A stretch of DNA of 64,000 nt from Pricia mediterranea (GCF_032248455.1 NZ_JAVTTP010000001.1:3570001-3634000), one strand, 5' to 3'; counted from the first letter of the stretch, positions 25,725 through 35,027 are shown. The notes: generated by a model from the letters alone, not told the origin. A program made the numbers and translations.

Positions 25725-26462
25725 TTATTCCCGCCATATCTCCCAGGCCCTATCTGCCTGAAGCTGCAGCATTCGGAGTCCGTTCACGGTATCGGCACCG
25801 CGCTTTTCACCTTCTTTCAGAAATTCGGTTTTTTCCGGATTGTAGATCAGGTCGAAAAGCAGGTGTTTGTCCGTGATATGGGAATAGGGAATATTGGGTT
25901 TCTGATCGATGTTCGGATGCGTGCCGAGAGGCGTACAGTTGACCAAAACGGGATGGTTTTGCAACACCGAGCGGTTCAGGGCGGCGTAGCCCATCTGCGA
26001 TGTATCGGGATTCCTGGAGACGTATGTGACGGCAATCCCCATCTGCCCCAAAACGTAGGCGATAGCTTTCGAGGCCCCGCCCGTTCCGAGAATTAGGGCG
26101 TTGGTGTGGTGGGATTTTAAAAATGTTCCGATGGATTTTTGAAAACCGTAGGCGTCGGTATTATAGCCGATACGACGGTTCCCATCGAGCTTTATGGTAT
26201 TGACCGCGCCAATATTCTCCGCTTGGCTGTCCAATGCATCCAAATAAGACATTACTTCTTGTTTATAGGGGATGGTAACGTTCAATCCCTGTAAATCGGA
26301 ATGGGTTTCCACCAGAGCGGGAAATTCGCCGATGTGCGGCAAATCAAAATTTTCATAGGAATACCCCTCCAATCCCAAATCGGAGAACTTTTTGGTGAAA
26401 TATCCCTTGGAAAAAGAATAGGAGATGTTTTTTCCTACTAGTCCGAACCTGTGTTTTGCCAT
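25725..26462 (-). CDS. aroE: Shikimate dehydrogenase
   Basis: 245 residues. The substrate-binding start (GLVGKNISYSFSKGYF) is followed by GLNVTIPYKQEV, containing the catalytic Lys, AVNTIKLD, a NADP-binding loop (LGTGGASKAIAYVL) and NTDAYGFQKS. AroE reduces 3-dehydroshikimate to shikimate with NADPH in aromatic amino-acid synthesis. The length is slightly below the ~270 usual in Proteobacteria but normal for Bacteroidota. Downstream on the same strand is the DUF349 gene (139-bp gap); upstream is a repeat-filled spacer to a PopT gene. Confidence 0.93.
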   Translation of the reverse strand: MAKHRFGLVGKNISYSFSKGYFTKKFSDLGLEGYSYENFDLPHIGEFPALVETHSDLQGLNVTIPYKQEVMSYLDALDSQAENIGAVNTIKLDGNRRIGYNTDAYGFQKSIGTFLKSHHTNALILGTGGASKAIAYVLGQMGIAVTYVSRNPDTSQMGYAALNRSVLQNHPVLVNCTPLGTHPNIDQKPNIPYSHITDKHLLFDLIYNPEKTEFLKEGEKRGADTVNGLRMLQLQADRAWEIWRE

Positions 26463-26473
26463 TGGAAAAGTTA

Positions 26474-26497
26474 GTTTATGGGTTTATGGGTTTATGG
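26474..26497 (+). repeat. Octamer repeat GTTTATGG, three perfect units
   Basis: Three identical 8-bp units between aroE and the PopT gene. This is the cleanest example of an octamer family also seen near 6360, 41267 (reverse strand) and 47705. Confidence 0.85.
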
Positions 26498-26563
26498 GAT
26501 TTCAGAAGTTGCTTCCTACTGGTACTAAATGCTTTCGGCATCCTTATTTCAACTACCGCAAAC

Positions 26564-26598
26564 TACTAAATGCTCAATACTAACTACTTAATGCTCTT
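26564..26598 (+). repeat. Degenerate heptamer repeat (TACTAAA/TGCTCAA) covering the PopT stop codon
   Basis: Five 7-bp units in register: tactaaa, tgctcaa, tactaac, tacttaa, tgctctt. The stop codon (26584-26586, minus strand) and the last three codons of the PopT gene lie inside the array. Confidence 0.6.
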
Positions 26599-27615
26599 TA
26601 CCGACAGTTCCCTCCATTTCCCGTACCATTCCAATCCCAATAAAATGACAATTCCCGAGGCGATACAAAAAAGCGCCCACCAGTTTTCGCCCAAGGTGAA
26701 ATCGGGAAAATAGCGTTCGTAATTTACAATGATCGCCTTGCCGGAGGAATCGATAAGGGGATTGCCCGCGGCGTCCATTTTGTAGATGGTTTTTTTCCAT
26801 GGCCATACCACGCCCAGAGAGCCGGTTATAAAACCGATAATTACGGCAGTGGTAATGTGCTTATAGTGTTTAAGCACATAGCTCAATAAATGGGATAGGC
26901 TTACTAGGCCAGTAAGGGAACCCAAGGTAAAAATAGCAAGAATATTCAGGATATGCAATCGAGCCTGGTTTTGGATAAAACTAAAGTCACCGCGCAACAT
27001 TTCGGCGAAGGTTTCGTAAAGCGCATTGACCGAATCGACCAACAACAACACGTAATTTCCCAGCAAGATTAGGATAAAAGAACCTGAAAGTCCCGGTAAG
27101 GTCATGCCCGATACACTGATAATACCGCAGATAAAGATGAAGAAGAGATTGTCATTTTCCTTTGCGGGACTCAAAAAGCTGATGGAAATTCCGATGAGCA
27201 GCCCGATAATTCCGGCAACTATGGTTCTTCGGTTCCAATGTTCGAAGTCTTTACCGATATAGTAAATGGAGCCTAAGATCATTCCGAAGAAAGCGGACCA
27301 CACAAGCAGTTCTTTTTTGGCCAGAAAATAGTCCAATACCTGCGATACGCTGAAATAGCTGACCAGCATTCCGAAAATCAGTAGGGTGAGAAAGGTACCA
27401 TTGATATAGCGATAGAAGCTTTTAAACCTGCCATTGAGCAAAAGCTTAAAGGCTTTGACATTAATTTTTTGTAGCGAATAAATAAACTCTTCATAGAAGC
27501 CCCCAACGAAGGCTACGATACCGCCAGATACCCCAGGTACTTTGTTCGCCGCCCCCATGCATAGGCCTTTGATGACCAAAAAGAATTTGTCTGTGACCGA
27601 TCTCGTTTCGTACAT
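26584..27615 (-). CDS. DUF368 family polyprenyl-phosphate transporter (PopT type), paralogue 2
   Basis: 343 residues with about eight to nine membrane helices. The conserved start KGLCMGAANKVPGVSGGIVAFVGGFYEE and the internal repeat-like MTLPGLSGSFILILLGNY are DUF368 hallmarks. DUF368 (PopT) has been identified as a family that flips undecaprenyl phosphate back across the membrane for cell-wall and surface-polymer synthesis; that assignment comes from other bacteria. A loop insert near the C-terminus (YKMDAAGNPLIDSSGKAIIVNYERYFPD) distinguishes it from its neighbour. The last residues (SIK) are encoded inside a heptamer repeat. Confidence 0.85.
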   Translation of the reverse strand: MYETRSVTDKFFLVIKGLCMGAANKVPGVSGGIVAFVGGFYEEFIYSLQKINVKAFKLLLNGRFKSFYRYINGTFLTLLIFGMLVSYFSVSQVLDYFLAKKELLVWSAFFGMILGSIYYIGKDFEHWNRRTIVAGIIGLLIGISISFLSPAKENDNLFFIFICGIISVSGMTLPGLSGSFILILLGNYVLLLVDSVNALYETFAEMLRGDFSFIQNQARLHILNILAIFTLGSLTGLVSLSHLLSYVLKHYKHITTAVIIGFITGSLGVVWPWKKTIYKMDAAGNPLIDSSGKAIIVNYERYFPDFTLGENWWALFCIASGIVILLGLEWYGKWRELSVKSIK

Positions 27616-27727
27616 CTAGGGAAGCCTAATTATTATACATTCATGTACCTATGACCGCACAAGTAATTTGATGACTGTTTCTATAAAACCTGCACGATGT
27701 GGAACCGGGATATCCCCAAACTGGGGT

Positions 27728-28642
27728 TCATCTTTTTGAAGCGGTACGTTCAAGGATAAAAATAAGAGAAAAACCTATGATAGCGGCAATAAGGGCATAG
27801 ATAAGTTGGTTGTCGCCCTCAAAGGCGAACGGGGAGACGTTCTCATCGATGATAATCTCTTTATCACCGATTGTTTTGGTTTCCATTATTCGTTTCCAAG
27901 GCCATATTTTGTTGAGGGAGCCCAAAATAAATCCGGTAAGCACCGCCAAGGTTGCGTTCTTGTAGTTGTTGAACATCCATTTCAGCAGTTTGGCAAAGCT
28001 GAGCAATCCGAAGATCGCTCCCGTTCCCACGATAGCGATAAGGGTTATGTTCCTTTCGTGTACGGCATCGAGGATAGTTTTGTACGACCCGAGCAGTACC
28101 AAAATAAACGCTCCTGAGATACCGGGAAGAATCATGGCGCAGACCGCCAAGGCCCCTGATAGAAATAGAAAGAGCATACTGTCACTGTTGCCCGATGGGG
28201 GTATCGTAGTAATGTAGTAGGCGACCGCGGCTCCTATCAAGAGGGAAACAATGGCCCCGCCATTCCATCTTTGGATTTCCTTGCCTACAAAAAAGATACT
28301 GGCAGTGACCAATCCGAAAAAAAAAGACCATAAAAGTACCGGTTCGTTCTCAAGCAACCAGCTGACCAAACTGGCCAGGGAGACAAGGCTGATAAAGATT
28401 CCCAAGAAAAGCGCCACCAAAAAATTGCCGTTCAATTGCCTCCATGCCGCTTTAAGGCCTTCTTTCTTCCAAGTTTTGAACAGCAAAAGATTGACATTGT
28501 TTATCGAGGTAATCAGCTCTTCGTAGATGCCGGAGATGAAAGCAATTGTTCCTCCCGAAACCCCTGGTACTACGTCGGCCGCGCCCATGGCCATTCCCTT
28601 TAGTGTAACGAAGGTGTACTGGAGTAAATTTCTGTTTTCCAT
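27728..28642 (-). CDS. DUF368 family polyprenyl-phosphate transporter (PopT type), paralogue 1
   Basis: 304 residues with a multi-pass membrane layout. KGMAMGAADVVPGVSGGTIAFISGIYEELI and MILPGISGAFILVLLGSYK give the duplicated PGxSGxxxxF/L motifs of DUF368. It is clearly homologous to the downstream gene, in the same order and spacing of motifs, so the two arose by tandem duplication. The spacer is 112 bp. Two PopT copies may serve different carrier pools, such as peptidoglycan and O-antigen or capsule precursors, but that is inference. Confidence 0.87.
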   Translation of the reverse strand: MENRNLLQYTFVTLKGMAMGAADVVPGVSGGTIAFISGIYEELITSINNVNLLLFKTWKKEGLKAAWRQLNGNFLVALFLGIFISLVSLASLVSWLLENEPVLLWSFFFGLVTASIFFVGKEIQRWNGGAIVSLLIGAAVAYYITTIPPSGNSDSMLFLFLSGALAVCAMILPGISGAFILVLLGSYKTILDAVHERNITLIAIVGTGAIFGLLSFAKLLKWMFNNYKNATLAVLTGFILGSLNKIWPWKRIMETKTIGDKEIIIDENVSPFAFEGDNQLIYALIAAIIGFSLIFILERTASKR

Positions 28643-28661
28643 GAAATGAGTTCAAAGATCA

Positions 28662-28669
28662 CAAAAATA
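28662..28669 (-). promoter_or_regulatory. -7 promoter element of the PopT pair
   Basis: The minus strand reads TATTTTTG, 19 nt before the ATG at 28642, a spacing seen at several genes here. No clean -33 is visible. Confidence 0.45.
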
Positions 28670-28795
28670 GGATTTTATATGGCGTAAAAGGGGAATCGGG
28701 AAATAGAAAAAAATGGGAAGCGCTGACAGTTTTAGATTGGGCCTAGGAGCCAGGGTCTCATTGGAAGCGGGGTAAAAACGGATTACCGGGGGCCT

Positions 28796-30193
28796 TTACA
28801 ATTTACGTTCCACCTCTGTAACAATATTTCTTACCCAGGCCATCTCGGCGTATTGGGGAAATTCATCGTAAAACAGCTGAAGTTTTCCGAAACTCAGATG
28901 TAAGGCATCGATAAGGCTGATACGCGCATTGATAAGATCGTTGGTTTCGAGCTGAAATCCGGCTATCTTGTATTTTATTTCGGCACTCTCGGGATAAAAC
29001 TCCTCTCCCTGTGCCAAAATATGTAAGGCACCGGGCAGGTCATGATTGCACTTGGCCACGTGGGCCCAGCCAAGCCAGGTAGTTAAATCGTAGTTGCCCA
29101 GCTCAACGGACTGTTTGTAGGCGAAGTCCGCATAATCGAATTTGCCCAAGGCCTCGTTGATTTGGGCACATTTGTTCCAGTAATTGGGATTTTCCCCGTC
29201 GATGTTCAGGGCTTTATTGATGTAAGAGAGGGCTTTGTCATAGTTTTTTCTGCGAAAGTAAAAATCCGTGAAGGCCAGCCATCCTTTGTCCAACATTGGA
29301 TCTTCGTGTACCGTGTGATAGTAATGGTATTTAGCCAATTCATCGTTCCCCAGCTGCTCGTGGCATTTTCCGATACGAAGGTAGGCGTGCGAGGTAGGGT
29401 CTTCCATCTGTATCGTGGCCTCATAGTTTTCGATGGCCTCGTTATATTTCCCCATACGTTCCAAAACTTTGCCTTTCTCGAAATAGGCCCCAATAAAAGT
29501 GTCGTCGGAAATGATGGCAAAATCGAAGGAGGTCAAGGCCTCTGGGTATTTGGCCTTGGCGAAATAGAGCTTTCCCAACTGGTGCCATGCCATTTCGCAA
29601 TAGGGATTCTTGTTGAGGTAATCGTTGAGATAACGAATGGCCCCGTCATAATCCTCTAAAAGCTCAAAACAGTAGATGACATTGTAGAGCGAGGAATAAT
29701 CCTGCTGGTCGAAGGCGACGCAGTACATAAAGCTTTCCTTTGCGAGCTTAAAATCGTCCATGAAAAGGTATTCCATTCCTAATAGGGAGTGAATGTCAAA
29801 ACTGTTTTCCGAAAGGTTTAGCGCCTTTTGCAGCAGTGCTACGGCCGCCTCATGGTTGTCTTTCTTGGAATAGATGTTTGCCCGTTGGATGTAAATTTCC
29901 TCATTATTACCGTCCAGTACCTGAAGGGCATCCAAATAATGTTCGGCAAGATCTAGTTGGTTTTCGAAGACGAGCACCTCTACCTCCAGTAATTTCAGCT
30001 CTACCGAAACCGGATGTTGTCGCAGTCCGATCTTGATCGCCTTTTTTGCCAAGGCGATCCTACCGTTGTTGAGGTAGTGATGAATGATATCCTCAAAATC
30101 ATCGGCATCAAAGAAATAGACGTCGTCGGTCTTGAGCATCGATTCGAACTTGTCGATGGGTTGATTTGGCTTTTCGTTGGATTCTAAGGCCAT
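28796..30193 (-). CDS. Tetratricopeptide repeat protein
   Basis: 465 residues, nearly all TPR helices. About ten 34-residue units can be counted, with consensus positions such as AWHQLGKLYFAKAKYPEAL, AYFEKGKVLERMGKYNEAI and YWNKCAQINEALGKFDYAD. There is no signal peptide or membrane helix, so it is cytoplasmic. TPR arrays bind partner proteins; none is indicated by the neighbours (PopT genes downstream, an aminotransferase upstream beyond a dispersed element). The start at 30193 fits a short acidic leader before the first repeat. Confidence 0.85.
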   Translation of the reverse strand: MALESNEKPNQPIDKFESMLKTDDVYFFDADDFEDIIHHYLNNGRIALAKKAIKIGLRQHPVSVELKLLEVEVLVFENQLDLAEHYLDALQVLDGNNEEIYIQRANIYSKKDNHEAAVALLQKALNLSENSFDIHSLLGMEYLFMDDFKLAKESFMYCVAFDQQDYSSLYNVIYCFELLEDYDGAIRYLNDYLNKNPYCEMAWHQLGKLYFAKAKYPEALTSFDFAIISDDTFIGAYFEKGKVLERMGKYNEAIENYEATIQMEDPTSHAYLRIGKCHEQLGNDELAKYHYYHTVHEDPMLDKGWLAFTDFYFRRKNYDKALSYINKALNIDGENPNYWNKCAQINEALGKFDYADFAYKQSVELGNYDLTTWLGWAHVAKCNHDLPGALHILAQGEEFYPESAEIKYKIAGFQLETNDLINARISLIDALHLSFGKLQLFYDEFPQYAEMAWVRNIVTEVERKL

Positions 30194-30256
30194 AGAACGG
30201 TTTTGGTTACGGAATCGCCCCTTATGTACTTTAGGGAAGGTTTTTAGTATAAAATT

Positions 30257-30428
30257 AATGCTTATCCGTTTCGAGACCTAAACCGGACGTAGGACTTAGA
30301 CTTAGGACAAAGGACTAAAAAAATTTGAAAAAGCGGTCCATTTGATAGAAAAGTCATCGGTCTTATGTCTTAAATCCTCCCGTCTTGTTGACTTATTTGA
30401 CGAGTAGGAAAATAGGCGGAAAAGCATT
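30257..30428 (+). mobile_element. 172-bp dispersed element, copy A, with 12-bp terminal inverted repeats
   Basis: It begins aatgcttatccg and ends cggaaaagcatt (inverted repeats, 11 of 12 matching). A second copy of the same length class and with the same ends lies at 52165-52335 on the other strand; the first 36 bp agree at 32 positions by my count, and similarity continues through the middle and into the far end. There is no coding capacity and no clear target duplication. It fills most of the 312-bp gap between a TPR gene and an aminotransferase gene. Confidence 0.75.
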
Positions 30429-30505
30429 TGAAATTAAAAGTAGCCCTTTTGTCCGAATTTTTGTAACAGGGTACATCCTATATTATTAACAAAATAGTTA
30501 ACAGG

Positions 30506-31687
30506 TTATTGTCCGTATTCGGTTAGTGTCTCTAAAATAATACCGCAACCTTTCTCAATTTCCTCAATACTTAGAGTCAACGGGGGCGAAATCCGCACCG
30601 CTTTAGGCTCGAATAGCAACCAGAATAGAATGAGTCCCTTTTTAGCACAAGTGAGGACCAAATGGTTCGCGATATCGGAATTTTCCAGGATCAGGGCCAA
30701 CATGAGTCCTTTTCCCCTGATTTCTTTTATCAGGGGGTGGACCAACAAATTTCGGAAGTGTTCCTCCTTTTCTAGCGTCTGGGCAATTAGGTCGGTCTCG
30801 GTAATTTCTTGAAGGGTGGCCAGACAGGCGGCCGCAATCACCGGATTTCCCCCAAAGGTGGTAATATGGCCCAATTTGGGGCTATCCTGTAGGGTCGCCA
30901 TCCTTTCTCGGGAAGCCGTAAAAGCGCCGACGGGCAGGCCCGAGGCCATTCCCTTGCCCAGCACCAAAATATCCGGGAGGCAGTCGTAGTGCCCAAAAGC
31001 GAAAAGCTTACCCGTTCGGCCGAATCCCGGTTGTATTTCATCCAAGATTAATAGGGCCCCCGTTTCGTGGCAGCGGTGTCTGACCTTTTTGAGAAAGTCG
31101 TTCTCCGGTTCGATAAAACCCGCTCCCCCTTGGATGGTCTCCAAGATTACACCTGCTGTTTTTTCTGTAATCTTCACAAGATCCTCTTCGTGGTTAAAAC
31201 GGATAAACGACACATCGGGAATCAAGGGTCTAAAGGGTGCCTTTCGCTCCTCGAGGCCCATCAGGCTTAAACTGCCCATAGTATTGCCGTGATAGGCCTT
31301 TCGGGCGGAAATCAACTGGCTTCTGCCGGTGACCCTTCGAGCCAGTTTGATGGCGCCTTCGACCGCCTCGGTGCCGGAATTTACGAGATAGGTAGTTTCC
31401 AGCGGGGCAGGTAGGAGGGAAGCCAACAATTTGGTGTAGGCGACTGCCGGACGCTGTACGTATTCGCCGTAGACCATCACGTGCATGTAGGTGGCGGCCT
31501 GTTCCTGTACGGCCTTTACGACTTTCGGATGACCGTGGCCAAGGCAACAGGCGGAAACCCCGGCCACAAAGTCGAGATGGGCCTTGCCGTCGGTATCGAA
31601 AATGTAGCTGCCCTCGGCATGCGAAATCTCCAGAGCCAATGGATGGGGGGTTGTCTGCGCCTGATGTTTTAGGAAGTCGTTTTTCAC
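30506..31687 (-). CDS. Class III PLP-dependent aminotransferase (acetylornithine/4-aminobutyrate group)
   Basis: 393 residues from a GTG at 31687 (VKNDFLKHQAQTTPHPL), chosen because the family begins about here; an ATG at 31729 would add 14 residues. Motifs: FDTDGKAHLDFVAGVSACCLGHGHP, NSGTEAVEGAIKLARR, LDEIQPGFGRTG, and the Schiff-base Lys in LVLGKGMASGLPVGAF. The fold is shared by acetylornithine, succinylornithine and 4-aminobutyrate aminotransferases; substrate residues do not settle which. It lies 47 bp after the OstA-like gene and may be co-transcribed. A second class III enzyme in the window is rocD. Confidence 0.85.
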   Translation of the reverse strand: MKNDFLKHQAQTTPHPLALEISHAEGSYIFDTDGKAHLDFVAGVSACCLGHGHPKVVKAVQEQAATYMHVMVYGEYVQRPAVAYTKLLASLLPAPLETTYLVNSGTEAVEGAIKLARRVTGRSQLISARKAYHGNTMGSLSLMGLEERKAPFRPLIPDVSFIRFNHEEDLVKITEKTAGVILETIQGGAGFIEPENDFLKKVRHRCHETGALLILDEIQPGFGRTGKLFAFGHYDCLPDILVLGKGMASGLPVGAFTASRERMATLQDSPKLGHITTFGGNPVIAAACLATLQEITETDLIAQTLEKEEHFRNLLVHPLIKEIRGKGLMLALILENSDIANHLVLTCAKKGLILFWLLFEPKAVRISPPLTLSIEEIEKGCGIILETLTEYGQ

Positions 31688-31734
31688 GGGGATTTTTTTA
31701 AGAGCCAAGAGCCAATGCGTTGTGGGCATTTTTC

Positions 31735-33546
31735 CTATTCCTTCGAGTCGGTGGTCAGTTTCTTTAGCTTCGGTCGTTCCCCTGGTTTTGGCTTTTGATT
31801 GAGTAATTGATCCTCCTCTGGTTTTTCCGGGCGGTTCGCCGCTTGGCTTGGGGATGCCGGTCTTAGGATCGGAATTCTGTTCACCGGGTCCCCTGCGTTT
31901 CTTTCCCTATCCTCTTCCTCCGCATCGATATCGATGGGATTGTCGATGCCGCGAATGATAGGAAGTACCATGTTGTTGTCGTCTTCATCGAAAATATCAT
32001 CCTTGGTCAAAATCCGTTCATCGCCACGCCATACGAATCCCTCTAACTTCCTGCTTTCGGGAGGGAGCTCTTTTTCGGGAAAAATATCGCCTTCGGGATT
32101 GGTAAAAAAGGTAAGGTTCTCGATATCGTTGTCCGCCATCGTAATACTGATCTTACTGCAGGTGGTCTTGTCAATACCGATCAGTTCGTCGTCATCATTG
32201 TACATATAGTAGATCACTTCGGTATTCTGGACCAAATCGATGAGCTTTAGCTCGTTCTCGATGAATTTCCCGTATAAATTAATCCCTTTGGCCTGGTTGT
32301 AACCGGTCATACTAACACTATCCAAAGAAATGATAAACGCGTTATTAAGTACTTTAAGGGAATCGAGTTGTTCGGTTTTTTTGTTGGACAAGAGGTGGAT
32401 GCTATCTCCTGTCATTTGGTTTTCGGCGTTCCAGATCACGGGGTTGTCGATTAGCTGCGTGATTCCCGTCTTTTCTTTGGAATGAATGGAATCGCATTTT
32501 CCACTAAGGTCCGTCTTATAGAATTTGGCATTGTGGAAGGCCCGTAGAATCCGATTTTCCGGTTTACCGGTGACCATCAGGGTGTCGCCGTGCATGTATA
32601 GGGAGTCTTGCTCGACCAAGCTGATGGACACCGCCCTTTTCGTCGCAAAAACGGAATCCTTACCCTTGAACACCTCCGCGTAATGGGCTCGGATTACGCC
32701 GTCGTTCACGGTATCGGTAACCGTAATATTGTTGGTTGCCGAGGCGAACTCGGTGGCTTTGTCAAAGTATACACTATCGCCCTCAACGATTCGGTCGTTG
32801 TAATCGATTCGGGTATTTTTTATGCCGTAACCGCTTTCGACCTTGGTGTCGTAAAATCCCCTTTCGAAATAGAACGTATACGTATTTCCTGTAATGGTGG
32901 AAGGCCCGTACATATAAGCGTTCTTCGAGGTCTCATAGTAATCCAACCGCTCGGAGTCGACGGTATATTCGGGGTTGTCGATGTGTACGCTATCTAGAAA
33001 CTGCAATTTTTTCAATTCCATAAAATACCGACCTATCCGGCTGGTCAGGGTATTGACCGAATCGATGATGGTGCCGGAATCCAGATAGTACGATTCCTGT
33101 TTTTCGCGATTGAAATAAAGGGTGTCGGTACGCAGGGTGGTTTTGTTGCTTTCCAGAAGTACATCCTCATAGGCCTTGGCCAGTTTGGTCTCCCCGTCAT
33201 AATTGATTTTCCCACTGGTCATGCGTACCGAATCGCCCTGCTGCAAACGTACGTTGCCCAAGGCACGAAGCCGGTTTTCCTTTTGATAGAAAATGGCGAT
33301 GTCGCACCACAGATCCGCCCCTTGGTGCTCGAACTGTACCTGCCGTTCATCCTTGCTGAATATGGACGCGCCGGGGAACTGCGCCTCGTCCTTCGTGAAA
33401 TTGGCACCGTGCACGATGTTGATCCGTTTCCCCGCAACGGTGTCCGCTTCAATTGGTGGGGTTTGCGTATCATCGGAATCTGTGTCCTGCGCGGAACAAA
33501 TTGCGGTGACGAAAAGGAATACTAAAATGTAAGTAACGTGTCGCAA
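31735..33546 (-). CDS. OstA-like (LptA-type) exported protein
   Basis: 603 residues starting at a TTG (33546), followed by a signal peptide ending near TAICSAQ. Multiple beta-jelly-roll repeats of LptA/OstA type follow (LRALGNVRLQQGDSVRMTSGKINYDGETKLAKAYEDVLLES is the clearest). The C-terminal ~90 residues are Pro/Lys/Glu-rich. LptA-like domains bridge lipopolysaccharide across the periplasm; Bacteroidota OstA-like proteins are presumed to take part in LPS assembly. The gap upstream (33547-33742) separates it from purA. Confidence 0.8.
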   Translation of the reverse strand: MRHVTYILVFLFVTAICSAQDTDSDDTQTPPIEADTVAGKRINIVHGANFTKDEAQFPGASIFSKDERQVQFEHQGADLWCDIAIFYQKENRLRALGNVRLQQGDSVRMTSGKINYDGETKLAKAYEDVLLESNKTTLRTDTLYFNREKQESYYLDSGTIIDSVNTLTSRIGRYFMELKKLQFLDSVHIDNPEYTVDSERLDYYETSKNAYMYGPSTITGNTYTFYFERGFYDTKVESGYGIKNTRIDYNDRIVEGDSVYFDKATEFASATNNITVTDTVNDGVIRAHYAEVFKGKDSVFATKRAVSISLVEQDSLYMHGDTLMVTGKPENRILRAFHNAKFYKTDLSGKCDSIHSKEKTGITQLIDNPVIWNAENQMTGDSIHLLSNKKTEQLDSLKVLNNAFIISLDSVSMTGYNQAKGINLYGKFIENELKLIDLVQNTEVIYYMYNDDDELIGIDKTTCSKISITMADNDIENLTFFTNPEGDIFPEKELPPESRKLEGFVWRGDERILTKDDIFDEDDNNMVLPIIRGIDNPIDIDAEEEDRERNAGDPVNRIPILRPASPSQAANRPEKPEEDQLLNQKPKPGERPKLKKLTTDSKE

Positions 33547-33563
33547 TTCCTCTAAATTTTGTC

Positions 33564-33571
33564 CAAAAATA
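33564..33571 (-). promoter_or_regulatory. -7 promoter element of the OstA-like gene
   Basis: The minus strand reads TATTTTTG, 17 nt before the TTG start at 33546. It supports that start, since a longer frame is blocked. Confidence 0.45.
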
Positions 33572-33742
33572 TGTTTTTTTTAAAGGAGGGGGATATCCCT
33601 TAGGATAGAATTATGAGGGATGCCACTGCGAGGACTGCCACTTTTACGCTGAATAAACATCGTTGGTCACCATGGGATGGGCAAGGTCAATGGAAGGATT
33701 CAATTTTGGCATATACCGAGGGGTCAAAAAAGATCAATTGGG

Positions 33743-35014
33743 TCACCGATGAATGGTCTGTGTACGATCAGGGCCAACGGACACAATTTTAATCGGTGTT
33801 TCGAGTGCCTTTTCCAAAAAGTCGATGTAGGTGTTGAGGGCATCGGGCAGCTGTTCGGCCTCGGTCATCTGGGTAAGGTCCTTTTGCCAACCCTTCATCT
33901 CGGTATAGACCGGGGTTAGGTTTTCCGCCTCGATGTTATAGGGCAGGTGGTCAATTTTATCCCCTTTGTAGTTATAGGCGGTACAGACCTTTATTTTTTT
34001 AAAGCCGCTCAAGACATCGGCCTTCATCATCATCAGCTCGGTAACCCCGTTGATCTGTACGGCATACTTGAGGGCGACAAGATCCAACCACCCGCAGCGC
34101 CTGGGGCGACCGGTGGTGGCGCCGAATTCGTTGCCCACGCGGGCCATGGCTTCCCCGTCCTTATCAAAAAGCTCGGTAGGGAAGGGCCCACTGCCGACTC
34201 GGGTGGTGTAAGCCTTAAAAATACCTTTTACCTCCCCGATCTGGTTCGGGGCAACGCCCAGACCGGTACAGGCTCCCGCAGCGGTGGTATTGCTGGAGGT
34301 CACAAAAGGATAGGTGCCAAAATCGATGTCCAACAAGGATCCCTGCGCCCCTTCGGCCAAAATCTTTTTACCTTTTTTCTGGGCTTGGTACAGATACTCC
34401 TCGCTATCGATAAAGGTCAGCTGCCGTAAGGTTTCGATGGAATTGAAGAACTCCGTTTCAAGTTCGGCCAGGTTGTACTGTATATCCACATTGTAGAAAC
34501 CTATCATCGCCTCGTGTTTGTTGGCAAGGGCGCGGTATTTTTCTTTCCAGTCGTCCAGTTCAAGGTCCCCGATTCGCATCCCGTTCCGGCCGGTCTTATC
34601 CATGTACGTGGGACCTATCCCTTTCAGGGTCGATCCGATTTTTGCTTTACCCTTGGAGGTTTCGGAAGCCGCATCCAACAAGCGATGTGTGGGCAAGATC
34701 AAGTGGGCCTTTCGCGAGATGAAGAGTTTCGAAGTTACATCGAGGTCGAATTTTTCAAGCGCGTCGAGTTCCTTCTTAAAGATTACCGGATCGATGACAA
34801 CGCCATTACCGACAATATTGATTGCCTTTTTATGGAAGATGCCCGAAGGTATCGTGTGCAAGACATGCTTGATGCCATCAAATTCCAAGGTATGACCCGC
34901 ATTCGGACCGCCTTGAAAACGCGCGATAATATCATAGTTCGTAGTCAGTACGTCGACGATTTTTCCTTTTCCTTCGTCGCCCCACTGCAGGCCTAATAAT
35001 AAATCTACTGCCAT
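33743..35014 (-). CDS. purA: Adenylosuccinate synthase
   Basis: 423 residues. It opens with LLLGLQWGDEGKGKIVDVL, the GTP-binding loop of PurA, then GGPNAGHTLEFDG, IGSTLKGIGPTYMDKTGR, and the switch-like TTGRPRRCGWLDLVALKYA. It joins IMP and aspartate using GTP, the first step towards AMP. The gene starts 13 bp after the Fur-type regulator stops and is probably read from the same transcript. Length and motif order are normal for the family. Confidence 0.96.
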   Translation of the reverse strand: MAVDLLLGLQWGDEGKGKIVDVLTTNYDIIARFQGGPNAGHTLEFDGIKHVLHTIPSGIFHKKAINIVGNGVVIDPVIFKKELDALEKFDLDVTSKLFISRKAHLILPTHRLLDAASETSKGKAKIGSTLKGIGPTYMDKTGRNGMRIGDLELDDWKEKYRALANKHEAMIGFYNVDIQYNLAELETEFFNSIETLRQLTFIDSEEYLYQAQKKGKKILAEGAQGSLLDIDFGTYPFVTSSNTTAAGACTGLGVAPNQIGEVKGIFKAYTTRVGSGPFPTELFDKDGEAMARVGNEFGATTGRPRRCGWLDLVALKYAVQINGVTELMMMKADVLSGFKKIKVCTAYNYKGDKIDHLPYNIEAENLTPVYTEMKGWQKDLTQMTEAEQLPDALNTYIDFLEKALETPIKIVSVGPDRTQTIHR

Positions 35015-35027
35015 TTATAATGTATGC

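Noticed and set aside
29162-29659. Open frame of 165 codons on the plus strand inside the TPR gene
   Set aside because: It is antisense to clear TPR repeats and matches no recognisable pattern.
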